From Deltaproteobacteria bacterium (GTDB taxonomy: Bacteria > Myxococcota_A > UBA9160 > SMWR01), in contig JAFDAW010000073.1 in NCBI GenBank assembly GCA_019313605.1, positions 1-15,016 on the forward strand: a DNA stretch of 15,016 nt, read 5' to 3'. This document shows, in pieces, positions 1-7,165 of this stretch. Under the pieces are notes generated by a model. That model did no database searches. It was not told the origin of the DNA and saw only the letters and a program-made list of their open reading frames with translations. Position 1 is the stretch's first letter. Each line of letters begins with the position of its first letter. Made by a program: the position numbers and the translations under genes.

Positions 1-729
1 CAGGCGGCGGTTCATCGCGGTTCCCGCGTAGACGTTCTCCGATACGGCTTTTTCCATGAAGCCGGCGGGCGCAATGATCTTCACTTTGCCGCTGCGCACG
101 TCTGCTTCCTCGACCACCCCGCGCACGCCGCCGAAGTGATCAGCGTGGGAGTGGGAGTAGACGACCGCGACGACCGGCCGCTCTTCGACTTGCTCGTTGA
201 TGAACTTCAGCGCAGCGGCCGCGGTTTCCTTCGCGGTTAGCGGGTCGAATACGATCCAGCCCGTCTCGCTCTTGATGAAGCTGATGTTCGCGAGGTCGTA
301 GCCGCGCACCTGGTAGATCTTGCCGGGCAACACCTCGTAGAGGCCGTAGGCCATGTTCAAGATCGCCTGGCGCTGCAGCGAGGGATGGATGCTGTCGAAG
401 TCCTTGCCCTGGAGCAGGAACTCGTAACTCGCCATGTCCCAGGCGACGTGACCGGCCTCGGCCATGATCTGCTTGTAGTCGGGCTCCGCAAGGAAGCCCT
501 TCTTGGCCTCGTCGAAGTCGCGCTGGTCGGAGAACGGCAGGCTCGCGCGCTGCTGTTTCTGAGCGTCGATCGTGAATTCTGAGGGGAGTTTGCCCTTGGG
601 ATGGAAGTGCTTGCCTTCCATCGCGCCCGGGTCGGTGAGTACCTCGCCACCAGCAGCGGCGAAGGCCGTGCCGCTGATTCCAATTGTAAATGCAATCACC
701 AAAGCGAGGGAGGGTATGTGCCGAATCAT
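1..729 (-). CDS. Secreted alkyl sulfatase, metallo-beta-lactamase fold (partial, N-terminal 243 residues)
   Basis: This is the N-terminal part of a linear alkyl sulfatase of the SdsA1/BDS1 type, which hydrolyses alkyl sulfate esters such as dodecyl sulfate. The reading frame is open from the start to the left edge, so the C-terminal part is outside the window (known members are about 650 aa). Residues 1-24 form a Sec signal peptide (positive MIRH, hydrophobic core, AFA cleavage site), so the enzyme is probably periplasmic or secreted. The zinc-binding motif HSHADHFGG lies at 193-201. The segments SIHPSLQRQ (113-121), IYQVRGYDLANISFI (138-152) and GWIVFDPLT (157-165) are characteristic of this family rather than of beta-lactamases. 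The ATG at 729 is preceded by AAAGGAG with a 9-nt spacer, which fixes the start. It diverges from ruvX and has no visible link to the proteasome genes. Confidence 0.9.
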   Translation of the reverse strand, partial: MIRHIPSLALVIAFTIGISGTAFAAAGGEVLTDPGAMEGKHFHPKGKLPSEFTIDAQKQQRASLPFSDQRDFDEAKKGFLAEPDYKQIMAEAGHVAWDMASYEFLLQGKDFDSIHPSLQRQAILNMAYGLYEVLPGKIYQVRGYDLANISFIKSETGWIVFDPLTAKETAAAALKFINEQVEERPVVAVVYSHSHADHFGGVRGVVEEADVRSGKVKIIAPAGFMEKAVSENVYAGTAMNRRL

Positions 730-1049
730 CGCGCGTTGCTCCTTTCTATATCCTGGTTCCGTCGGCTGAAACACGATGTCCTCGCTGTTTCGCTCGGCCT
801 GGAATCATTGTGATCATGAGAAGTTGGGTAGGTCGGCTGTGGGCGGGCATTTTACCCAAGCAATCGACAGTCGGCGATCAAATAAGGGCCAAAATGTGGC
901 ACCGGCCTCGGCGCGTCATGCAAGCGTGATTGGCAATGGCCGCTCCGCAATGCAAGGCTGAGTTGAAAACAACACGATCATTCGAAGCGTTGCTGCTGCA
1001 GAGTGCTCGGATGCAAAAACAGCTCTGCCCGGGCTAGGTTCGACCCCTC
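730..1049. other. Non-coding region between the divergent sulfatase gene and ruvX
   Basis: This 320-nt region should hold the promoters of two divergent genes, but I see no strong one. On the minus strand the best -10 candidate is TAAAAT at 849-854, about 120 nt upstream of the sulfatase start, without a convincing -35 at proper spacing. A TATAGA at about 749 is too close to the ribosome binding site to be useful. On the plus strand nothing near consensus was found. There is a small inverted repeat GTTG-AAAA-CAAC near 963-974. The short open frames here have no coding character. Confidence 0.5.
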
Positions 1050-1493
1050 ATGTCGAATCGCGGACCCATACTCGGAGTTGATCTGGGCGAGAAGCGGATC
1101 GGATTGGCGGTGTCCGATCCGGATGCGAGCATCGCGTTTCCGGCGGGGTTCATCGTCAGTCGTGACCGCCCGAAGGATGTGGCGGCGCTGTGTGAAGTGG
1201 TCGAAGAACGGGGGATCGTGCGGATCGTGGTTGGGCTTCCGATTCATCTCGACGGGCGTCCGAGCCCCGGTTCGCAGGCCGCTCGGAGTTTTGCCGACGC
1301 ACTCGGCGAGGCGACCGGGATACCGGTCGACGTTCTCGATGAGCGCTGGACGAGCCAGGCGGCCGAGCTTTCGCTCAGTGAATCGAAGGGCGGCCGCAAG
1401 AAGCGGCGCGAAGCGGTCGACGCGGTTGCGGCGACGCTGTTGTTGAGGACCTATCTGGAGCGCCAGTTTCCGTCGCAGGCGCCGTCCGAGTGA
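1050..1493 (+). CDS. ruvX: RuvX/YqgF family RNase H-fold nuclease (putative Holliday junction resolvase / pre-16S rRNA nuclease)
   Basis: The 147-aa protein has the full YqgF signature: GVDLGEKRIGLAVSD (9-23) with the first catalytic Asp11, VVGLPIHLDG (60-69), LDERWTSQAA (96-105) with Glu98, and the final acidic residue Asp124 in the AVDAVAATLLL helix. The family has an RNase H fold. In E. coli it matures the 5' end of 16S rRNA; in other bacteria it has been reported to cut branched DNA or RNA, so the exact substrate here is open. The length matches the family (about 140-150 aa). The ATG at 1050 is the first possible start after an in-frame TAG at 1035; the ribosome binding site is weak. The last bases overlap the mltG start by 4 nt (GTGA), indicating translational coupling. 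The pairing of ruvX with mltG is common in bacteria. Confidence 0.93.
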   Translation: MSNRGPILGVDLGEKRIGLAVSDPDASIAFPAGFIVSRDRPKDVAALCEVVEERGIVRIVVGLPIHLDGRPSPGSQAARSFADALGEATGIPVDVLDERWTSQAAELSLSESKGGRKKRREAVDAVAATLLLRTYLERQFPSQAPSE

Positions 1494-2503
1494 GTCGCCG
1501 CGCAATTGTCATCACCGGTGGTCTGCTCTTTTTCGCACTGCTCGGGGGTGCCGCAGCGCTTGCAGTAGGCGTGAACTGGGCGTTGTCGCCCGCGTTGGCA
1601 TCGGCGCCGCCCGCGATCTTCGACGTGCAGCCCGGCACTAGCCTGGGGCAGGTGGCGCGAGACCTCGAGTCGCGCGGGCTGATCCGAAGTGCGATCGCGT
1701 TCAAGTGGCTCGCCCGCTATCGCGAACTCGACGGCGCGCTGCAAGTGGGTGAATACGAAATTTCGGCTGCGCTCGCGCCGAGTGAAATCCTCACGCGGAT
1801 CTCCGAGGGGCGTGTGGTCACGTACGAAGTGGTGATTCCAGAGGGACTCACCGCGGTTCAGATTGCGCCGCGAATCGAGGCTGCCGGGCTCGCGGATGCC
1901 GCGGCGTTTTTGGCCTTCGCATCCGATCCTGCGAGCGCGGGGTCACTGGGCGTCGAAGGCGCAAGCCTCGAGGGTTATCTCTTCCCGGAGACCTACCGCC
2001 TGCCGCGCGGCCTCGGCGTTCGCGAAGTCGCGAAGGTGCTCGTCGATCAATTTCTTCGGGTCTGGCGCGAGATCGAACCGCAGGCGAAGAGCCAGGAACT
2101 CTCGATGCTCGAAGTCGTGACACTCGCTTCGATCGTCGAGAAAGAGACTGCTGCGCCCGGGGAGCGGCCGCTGATCGCGTCGGTGTTTCGCAATCGGCTG
2201 AAGCGCGGGATGCGGCTCGAGACGGATCCGACGGTGATCTACGGGATCCCGGATTTCGACGGCAACCTTCGGCGTCGGGATCTCGAGAACGCTGCCAATC
2301 CCTACAACACCTATCAGATCCCCGGCCTTCCACCCGGCCCGATCGCGAACCCCGGCGCCGATGCGCTGCGCGCCGTGGTCAACCCCGCCGAGAGCGAATA
2401 CCTGTTCTTTGTTTCGCGCAATGACGGAACGCACGTCTTCTCGAAGACGTACGCGGAACACGTGCGCGCGGTGGACCAGTACCAGCGAAGGCGATCGCGG
2501 TAG
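1490..2503 (+). CDS. mltG: Endolytic murein transglycosylase MltG (YceG-like)
   Basis: MltG cleaves nascent peptidoglycan strands at the inner membrane and is thought to terminate glycan chain growth. The 337-aa protein has an N-terminal membrane anchor at about 5-28 after a short positive tail (MSRR), a LysM-like region at about 43-110, and the YceG catalytic domain. Diagnostic segments are EGYLFPETYRLP (161-172), LASIVEKET (212-220) containing the catalytic glutamate, TDPTVIYG (245-252), YNTYQIPGLPPGPIANPG (272-289) and the C-terminal YLFFVSRNDGTHVFSKTY (304-321). Length and domain order are normal. The start is a GTG inside the ruvX stop (GTGA), so translation is probably coupled to ruvX. 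The stop faces the mreB stop with 9 nt between them and no room for a terminator, so the two convergent transcripts probably overlap. Confidence 0.96.
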   Translation: MSRRAIVITGGLLFFALLGGAAALAVGVNWALSPALASAPPAIFDVQPGTSLGQVARDLESRGLIRSAIAFKWLARYRELDGALQVGEYEISAALAPSEILTRISEGRVVTYEVVIPEGLTAVQIAPRIEAAGLADAAAFLAFASDPASAGSLGVEGASLEGYLFPETYRLPRGLGVREVAKVLVDQFLRVWREIEPQAKSQELSMLEVVTLASIVEKETAAPGERPLIASVFRNRLKRGMRLETDPTVIYGIPDFDGNLRRRDLENAANPYNTYQIPGLPPGPIANPGADALRAVVNPAESEYLFFVSRNDGTHVFSKTYAEHVRAVDQYQRRRSR

Positions 2504-2512
2504 CGGACTGCG

Positions 2513-3550
2513 TCAGTCGAGTGCGACGTCCTTGAGCAGCGGGAGATTGTCGAGCGCTGCGCCCGCACCGTGGACGACCGCGGTGAACGGGTCGTCGCTG
2601 CGCAGGATCGGGAGCTTCGTCTCTTGACGCAGCACCACGTCGAGGTCGCGCAGCAAAGAGCCGCCGCCCACCAGCATGATGCCGCGGTCGACGATGTCTG
2701 CCGCGAGCTCCGGCGGCGTCTTCTCGAGCGTCAGGTGAACGGTCTCGACGATGGCGTGGATCGGTTCGACGAGCGCTTCGCGGATCTCGTCACTCGAAGC
2801 CGCGACCACCTTGGGGATTCCGGCGACGAGGTCGCGCCCCTTGACGTCCATCACTTCGGTCTTTGCGTCGACACACGCGGTTCCGACGGTCAGTTTGACC
2901 TGCTCGGCGGTGCGCTCTCCCACCAGCATGTTGTACTTGCGCTTGACGTAGTTGATGATCGCTTCGTCCATCTTGTCGCCGCCGGTTCGAATCGAACGCG
3001 AAGTGACGATGCCCGAGAGTGAGATCACGGCGACGTCCGTGGTGCCGCCTCCGATGTCGACGACCATGTTGCCGGTCGCCGCGGTGACGTCGAGCCCCGC
3101 GCCAATCGCTGCGGCCATCGGCTCTTCGATCAGATAGACCTCGCGCGCACCCGCCGAGAGAGCGGATTCTCGGACAGCGCGCTTTTCGACGCTCGTGATG
3201 CAGGGCGGTACGCAGATGACGATCCGCGGGCGCACCATCTTGCCGCGCTTGTGGGCGCGTTGAATGAAGTAGCGAAGCATCGCTTCGGTGATTTCGAAGT
3301 CCGCGATGACGCCGTCCTTGATCGGCCGGATCGCGCGAATGCCGCTCGGTGTTCGACCGAGCATCGCCTTGGCGTCGTGTCCGACGGCCAGCACGCGATC
3401 ACCGCGACCGTTTCCGTCGTTCACGACGGCGACGACGCTGGGTTCCGAGCAGATGAGACCCTTGCCCTTCACGTAGACCAGGGTATTTGCGGTACCCAGG
3501 TCGATCGCGAGGTCGTGGGAGAAAAGGCCAGCGATGAGATCAGTGAACAT
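2513..3550 (-). CDS. mreB: Rod shape-determining protein MreB
   Basis: This bacterial actin homologue forms membrane-associated filaments that guide lateral wall synthesis. From the ATG at 3550 it is 345 aa, the usual length, beginning MFTDLIAGLFSHDLAIDLGT. Actin-fold motifs are phosphate loop 1 DLGTANT (17-23), IEEPMAAAIGAG (141-152) with the putative catalytic Glu, phosphate loop 2 DIGGGTTDVA (165-174), and the nucleotide-binding segment IMLVGGGSLLRD (291-302). The frame stays open to 3706, but the extra 52 residues do not resemble MreB. The 3550 start has GAGG about 8 nt upstream and places the membrane-binding N-terminal helix correctly. No mreC or mreD follows, unlike the common mreBCD order, because the gene ends against the convergent mltG. 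It lies 231 nt downstream of the proteasome cluster on the same strand; co-transcription is possible but not shown. Confidence 0.96.
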   Translation of the reverse strand: MFTDLIAGLFSHDLAIDLGTANTLVYVKGKGLICSEPSVVAVVNDGNGRGDRVLAVGHDAKAMLGRTPSGIRAIRPIKDGVIADFEITEAMLRYFIQRAHKRGKMVRPRIVICVPPCITSVEKRAVRESALSAGAREVYLIEEPMAAAIGAGLDVTAATGNMVVDIGGGTTDVAVISLSGIVTSRSIRTGGDKMDEAIINYVKRKYNMLVGERTAEQVKLTVGTACVDAKTEVMDVKGRDLVAGIPKVVAASSDEIREALVEPIHAIVETVHLTLEKTPPELAADIVDRGIMLVGGGSLLRDLDVVLRQETKLPILRSDDPFTAVVHGAGAALDNLPLLKDVALD

Positions 3551-3781
3551 GTAGGCATCCTCGATGGCCAGATGCGACGGCATTGGGCCGTTAGTTGTAT
3601 CGGCAGTAGGTGGCAGAAATTGAGGCGAAGGCGGGGTGTCCAAAGCGAATTTGGGCCACCGCCAACCGCGCCTGGCTGCAGCGATGCGCACCAACGGGGT
3701 CAACATCGCAGAAAGCCCGCGCTAACTGGCGTCAGGAGGCGTTCGAGCCCTGGTGGCGCGATCAGAAGCGGTATACGGCCG
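3551..3781. other. Non-coding gap between the pafA-linked small gene and mreB
   Basis: This 231-nt spacer lies between two minus-strand genes and probably carries the mreB promoter. On the minus strand I find TTGACC and TTGGAC hexamers, but neither has a convincing -10 at 16-18 nt. I see no hairpin followed by a T run, so no intrinsic terminator for the proteasome transcript is evident. Confidence 0.4.
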
Positions 3782-4135
3782 TCAGCGAGGCGGAGCGGGC
3801 GGCGGAGGGTGTTCGACGAGCCCTTCGAGCTCGCCGAGCTGCGCGCGGAGATCACCCACCGAGGCTCGGATCTCGCCAAAGCGGTTCTCGTAGCCCTGCA
3901 GGGCGCCGTGCGCGGCACTCAGTTCGGTCTCGAGTGTTTCCAGCTGGGTCGAGAGCTGGTCGAGTTGGCGCTTCTGGGTCGAGATGAACGCCACCGCGAT
4001 GATCAGGATCAGCGCGAGGATCCAGAAGCCGATTCCGAGGTCCGTCCAGCGGCGGCGCGTCGGCGGCACCGGCTGCGAATCGCCCGTGTCCTGCGCCGAG
4101 CCAACCGCGACGAGTTTGGGCTTGGCGTCCGTCAC
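3782..4135 (-). CDS. Unrecognised small protein: one membrane segment plus a continuous heptad coiled coil
   Basis: I do not recognise a family for this 117-aa protein. Residues 1-30 are polar and end in PTRRRW. Residues 33-52 form one hydrophobic membrane segment. Residues 54-107 form a predicted coiled coil, and 109-117 are proline-rich. Hydrophobic residues recur at exact 3-4 spacing: Leu58, 61, 65, 68, 72, Ala75, Leu79, Tyr82, Phe86, Ile89, Val93, Leu96, 100, 103, Val107, about seven uninterrupted heptads. The arginines before the membrane segment suggest N-terminus inside and coiled coil outside (periplasm); this is inference. The GTG start lies 1 nt after the pafA stop, so translation is probably coupled and the gene is the last of the proteasome cluster. 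It could be an envelope partner of the system, or a division or shape protein resembling FtsB/FtsL in architecture only. Confidence 0.8.
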   Translation of the reverse strand: MTDAKPKLVAVGSAQDTGDSQPVPPTRRRWTDLGIGFWILALILIIAVAFISTQKRQLDQLSTQLETLETELSAAHGALQGYENRFGEIRASVGDLRAQLGELEGLVEHPPPPAPPR

Positions 4136-4136
4136 G

Positions 4137-5543
4137 TCAGCTCTGAATCACGAGCTTGGAGAGGCTCGTCTTGCGCAGGTTGGTCTTCTGGATGGTGCGC
4201 ACCAGCTCGGCCACCTTTTCGATGTCGGTCTCGAATGGATTGTTACAGATCACCCGCACGTTGAGCAGGTTTCCGAGACGGATGTTCGACCAGTCGAGGT
4301 CGTACTGGATCGAGTTCTGCCGCGCGAGTTTGATGAATTCGCCGCGCATCCGCGCGCGGGTATCGTGCGGCGGCTCGGTCTTGGCTTTGTCGACTTCGGC
4401 GTCGTTGAGAATCCGCTCCACCATCCCCTTGCGTTCGAGCAGGTAGTAGATGCCCCGATCTCTTCGAATGTCGTGGTACTGCAGATCGAGCATGAAGATG
4501 CGCGGGTCGCTCCACGACTTGTCCTTCGAGTCGATGTACCCCTGAATCATTCGCCGCTTGATCAACCAGTCGATCTTGCGATCGAGTTTATCCGGATCGC
4601 TGTCGAGGCAATCGAGCACGTGCTGCCACATCTCGACGGACTCGCGCAGTTCGTCGCTCACGGGATATTGCTCGATGTATTTCTGCGCCATCTCGCAGTA
4701 TTCGCGCTGAATCTGGATCGGCGAATACTCGCGGCCGTTGTCGAGGCGGAGCTTGCGCTTGCAGGTGGTGTCGTAGGAGATGTCCTTGATCGCCTTGACG
4801 GGATTGCGCAGCGTGAAATCCTGATTGATGTAGTTGTCCTCGATCATCTGCAGGACGACCGCGCAGGCCCCGATCTTCAGGAAGTTCGTGTATTCCGACA
4901 TGTTGGAATCGCCGACGATGACGTGCAGGCGCCGGTACTTCTCGCGATCGGCGTGGGGCTCGTCGCGGGTGTTGATGATCGAGCGATCGTTGGTCGTGGT
5001 GCCGGAAATCTTCTGGTAGATGTGCTGCGCGCGCTGGCTGATGCAGTAGTGGACGCCATCCTGTGTCTGGAAGACCTTGCCCGCGCCCGAGTAGATCTGC
5101 CGGGTGACCAGGAACGGGATCAATTGCTCGGCGAGGTAGTAGAAGTCGACGTCGCGATCGACGAGATAGTTTTCGTGACAGCCGTAGCTGTTCCCGACAA
5201 AATCCGTGTTGTTCTTGAAGATCGAGAGCTTGCCGCTGATGCGCTCCTCTCGGATCTTCTCCTCCGCGTAGCCCTGGAGATCTTCGAGAACCCGCTCGCC
5301 GGCCTTGTCGTAGACAATTAATTGGCGTGGAGCCGCGCACTCGGGTGTCGCGTATTCGGGATGGCAGCCGGTGTCTTGATAGAAGCGCGCGCCGTTTTCG
5401 AGGAAAACGTTCAGGAAGTGTTCGGTGGTGATGAGTTTTTCGAAGAGGAAGCGGATGGCCTTTTCGACCGGCAGCGTCTTCCGCCCTTCCGGGGTGAAGA
5501 TGATGCCGTATTCCGTCTCCACCCCAAAGATTCGCTTCTGCAC
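4137..5543 (-). CDS. pafA: Pup--protein ligase PafA
   Basis: PafA uses ATP to phosphorylate the C-terminal glutamate of Pup and join it to a substrate lysine. The 468-aa protein has the carboxylate-amine ligase fold of the glutamine synthetase superfamily. Family motifs are GVETEYG (7-13) with metal-binding Glu9, GARFYQDTGCHPEYATPEC (51-69) with catalytic Asp57, KNNTD (110-114), GNSYGCHENY (117-126), INTRDEPHAD (190-199) and HVIVGDSNMSE (207-217). It lacks the roughly 35-residue loop found before the catalytic Asp in Dop, which separates the two paralogues. The N-terminus MQKRIFGVETE closely resembles mycobacterial PafA. The start is GTG at 5543 with GGAG only 4 nt upstream. It sits 80 nt downstream of prcA and 1 nt upstream of the small membrane coiled-coil gene. 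Mycobacterium PafA is about 450 aa, so the length is normal. Confidence 0.97.
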   Translation of the reverse strand: MQKRIFGVETEYGIIFTPEGRKTLPVEKAIRFLFEKLITTEHFLNVFLENGARFYQDTGCHPEYATPECAAPRQLIVYDKAGERVLEDLQGYAEEKIREERISGKLSIFKNNTDFVGNSYGCHENYLVDRDVDFYYLAEQLIPFLVTRQIYSGAGKVFQTQDGVHYCISQRAQHIYQKISGTTTNDRSIINTRDEPHADREKYRRLHVIVGDSNMSEYTNFLKIGACAVVLQMIEDNYINQDFTLRNPVKAIKDISYDTTCKRKLRLDNGREYSPIQIQREYCEMAQKYIEQYPVSDELRESVEMWQHVLDCLDSDPDKLDRKIDWLIKRRMIQGYIDSKDKSWSDPRIFMLDLQYHDIRRDRGIYYLLERKGMVERILNDAEVDKAKTEPPHDTRARMRGEFIKLARQNSIQYDLDWSNIRLGNLLNVRVICNNPFETDIEKVAELVRTIQKTNLRKTSLSKLVIQS

Positions 5544-5623
5544 GTGACTCCGACTGGTGCGGCGCGTCGAGATCAGTGATCAGGGGGTCGACTGATCCCC
5601 GCACCGAGCCCCATCCGAGCCGC

Positions 5624-6322
5624 TCATGCGCTCAATAGCTCTCCTACTCTATCGGAGTCCAGTCGAACGAACTTTCGCCCAGCGCGCTCGCGCTCGAGTA
5701 CGCAGACCTCGAGGTTCGTTACCTCGACGCTCGGTTCGCCCTCAGCGGCCCGTTCGAGGGCCGTCTTCCCCAATCCGATCGCTTCCCCGAGGGGGATTCC
5801 ATCTCGGTAGTTCGAGCGAAGAAAGTCCGTCAGCTCTTCCGAGGCGCCGCCAATCACGCAAAAGCCGTGATGGTCGCTGATGCTCCCGTCGTATTGAATG
5901 CGGTAGATCGCGTTGTTCTCGTGGCCGGCCAGCGTCGAATCGCCCACCTCGGCTACGACGATTTCGACCTCGAGCGGCTTGAGCTGCTGGGTGAAGGCGT
6001 CGCCGACCGCCTGCGAGTAGGCGTTGGCGAGCGCGCGGCCGCGCACGTCATCTCGGCTGTACGCATAGCCTTTGATGTCCGCATAACGGACGCCGATCTT
6101 CCGCAGCTGGTCGAACTCGCTGAACTTGCCGACGCCCGCGAAGCCGACCCGATCGTAGATCTCTCCGATCTTGGACAACGTGGAGAGGTTCTCCGCCATC
6201 ATCAGGATTCCGACATCGCATTCGATGACGATGCTCGATTTTCCGCGGGCCACACCCTTGCGGGCGAACTCCGCCTTGTCGGCCATCACCTGTTCGGGTG
6301 AGACGTAGAACGGCATGCTCAT
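5624..6322 (-). CDS. prcA: 20S proteasome alpha subunit PrcA
   Basis: PrcA forms the two outer heptameric rings of the bacterial 20S core, gates substrate entry and provides the docking pockets for the Mpa C-terminus. The 232-aa product starts MSMPFYVSPEQVMADKAEF, matching the gate-forming N-terminus of actinobacterial PrcA (MSFPYFISPEQ). Conserved segments follow: ARKGVARGKS (20-29), YDRVGFAGVGKFSEFDQLRK, GYAYSRDDVRGRALANAY, then the YRIQYDGSISD strand. There is no N-terminal catalytic Thr, as expected for an alpha subunit. It is slightly shorter than M. tuberculosis PrcA because the C-terminal tail is brief. The ATG overlaps the prcB stop by 4 nt (ATGA) and has GGGGAG about 6 nt upstream, so production should be coupled with prcB for equal stoichiometry. 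Confidence 0.97.
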   Translation of the reverse strand: MSMPFYVSPEQVMADKAEFARKGVARGKSSIVIECDVGILMMAENLSTLSKIGEIYDRVGFAGVGKFSEFDQLRKIGVRYADIKGYAYSRDDVRGRALANAYSQAVGDAFTQQLKPLEVEIVVAEVGDSTLAGHENNAIYRIQYDGSISDHHGFCVIGGASEELTDFLRSNYRDGIPLGEAIGLGKTALERAAEGEPSVEVTNLEVCVLERERAGRKFVRLDSDRVGELLSA

Positions 6323-7119
6323 GACGCGCTCCCCCTGCGGCTCGTTTGTTCGGCGATGATCTCGCGGAAGACCGCCTCGATCTCGCTCTCAGACGCGCGT
6401 TCGATCCCGTCGCGGGTGCAGAAGTCGATGATCGGGAAGATGCCGCGCACGACGTCGGGGCCGCCGGTCGCGCGGTCCTCGTCCGAGGCATCGACGAGCG
6501 CCTGAACGGCCATCCGGAGTGCTTCCGTTCGATTGGCGTCGTTTCTGTGGGACTTCTTGAGCGATTCCGCGGCGTAGATCCCACCCGAGCCGGTGGATTC
6601 GTAATCGGTTTCTTCGTAGCGGCCACCCGTCATGTCGTAGCCCCAGAGGCGTCCGACACTGCGGCGCCTGTCGTAGCCGGCAAAGAGCGGTACTACGGCG
6701 AGGCCCTGCATGGCGGCGGGCAGGTTCTGTCGAACCATCTGTGAGAGTTTGTTGGCCTTGCCTTCGAGTTCGAGCGATTCGCCTTCGATCTTCTCGTAGT
6801 GCTCGAGTTCGATTCGCATCAAGCGGGCCATCTCGACGGCCGGTCCCGCGGCGCCCGCGATCGCGCTCAGCGAGTACGCGTCCGTCGGGTAGACCTTCTC
6901 CATGTCGCGTGAGGCCACTCGGTGGCCCATCGTCGCCAGCCGGTCGCCAGCGATGACGACACCTTCGGCGTACTTGAAGCCCATGACCGTCGTTCCGTGT
7001 GGAATCGCGGCGGCGTCGAAGTCGCCCGACAGCTCGCCCCAGTTCAGACGCAGGTGGCTGAAATCGACGTCGAGCAGCTCCGAAAAGCTGGATCCCTGAT
7101 AGTTCCCTCGAAACTGCAA
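6319..7119 (-). CDS. prcB: 20S proteasome beta subunit PrcB (catalytic, with propeptide)
   Basis: PrcB is the proteolytic subunit of the inner rings. The motif PHGTTVMGFKY marks the self-cleavage point: a 42-residue propeptide is removed and Thr43 becomes the N-terminal nucleophile. Mature residues Thr1, Asp17 (AGDRLAT) and Lys33 (SRDMEKVY), the Ntn-hydrolase catalytic set, are all present. ELEHYEKIEGESL, MVRQNLPAAMQGLAVVPL and ATGGPDVVRGIFP are typical of bacterial beta subunits. The frame is open upstream to 7335, but that part overlaps pup in another frame and has no family resemblance. I chose the TTG at 7119 (266 aa) because a very strong ribosome binding site lies 8 nt upstream and no ATG or GTG lies between it and Thr43. 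The gene follows pup by 46 nt and overlaps prcA by 4 nt. Confidence 0.95.
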   Translation of the reverse strand: MQFRGNYQGSSFSELLDVDFSHLRLNWGELSGDFDAAAIPHGTTVMGFKYAEGVVIAGDRLATMGHRVASRDMEKVYPTDAYSLSAIAGAAGPAVEMARLMRIELEHYEKIEGESLELEGKANKLSQMVRQNLPAAMQGLAVVPLFAGYDRRRSVGRLWGYDMTGGRYEETDYESTGSGGIYAAESLKKSHRNDANRTEALRMAVQALVDASDEDRATGGPDVVRGIFPIIDFCTRDGIERASESEIEAVFREIIAEQTSRRGSAS

Positions 7120-7123
7120 CGCG

Positions 7124-7133
7124 CCCCCCTCCC
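7124..7133 (-). promoter_or_regulatory. Strong ribosome binding site deciding the TTG start of prcB
   Basis: On the minus strand GGGAGGGGGG ends 4 nt before the TTG at 7119; the core GGGAGG (7128-7133) is 8 nt away. A strong site paired with a weak start codon supports the 42-residue propeptide reading and may tune beta-subunit yield relative to Pup. Confidence 0.7.
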
Positions 7134-7165
7134 AGGTGTGGCAATTGCGATGTCTATGTAGCGCG

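Noticed and set aside
3551..3706. 52-residue N-terminal extension of MreB
   Set aside because: No resemblance to MreB, which normally starts near MFTDLIAGLFSHDLAIDLGT. The ATG at 3550 has a ribosome binding site.
3684..3760. tRNA-like stretch (GTTCGAGCC T-loop-like motif with roughly matching GCGCACC and GGTGGCGC ends about 70 nt apart)
   Set aside because: The T-stem does not pair, there is no acceptable D-arm or anticodon stem, and the acceptor arms need a bulge. Chance similarity.
3984..5321. 445-aa plus-strand open frame opposite pafA
   Set aside because: It is the antisense shadow of pafA, caused by GC-rich codon bias. Pafa's conserved catalytic motifs show which strand is coding.
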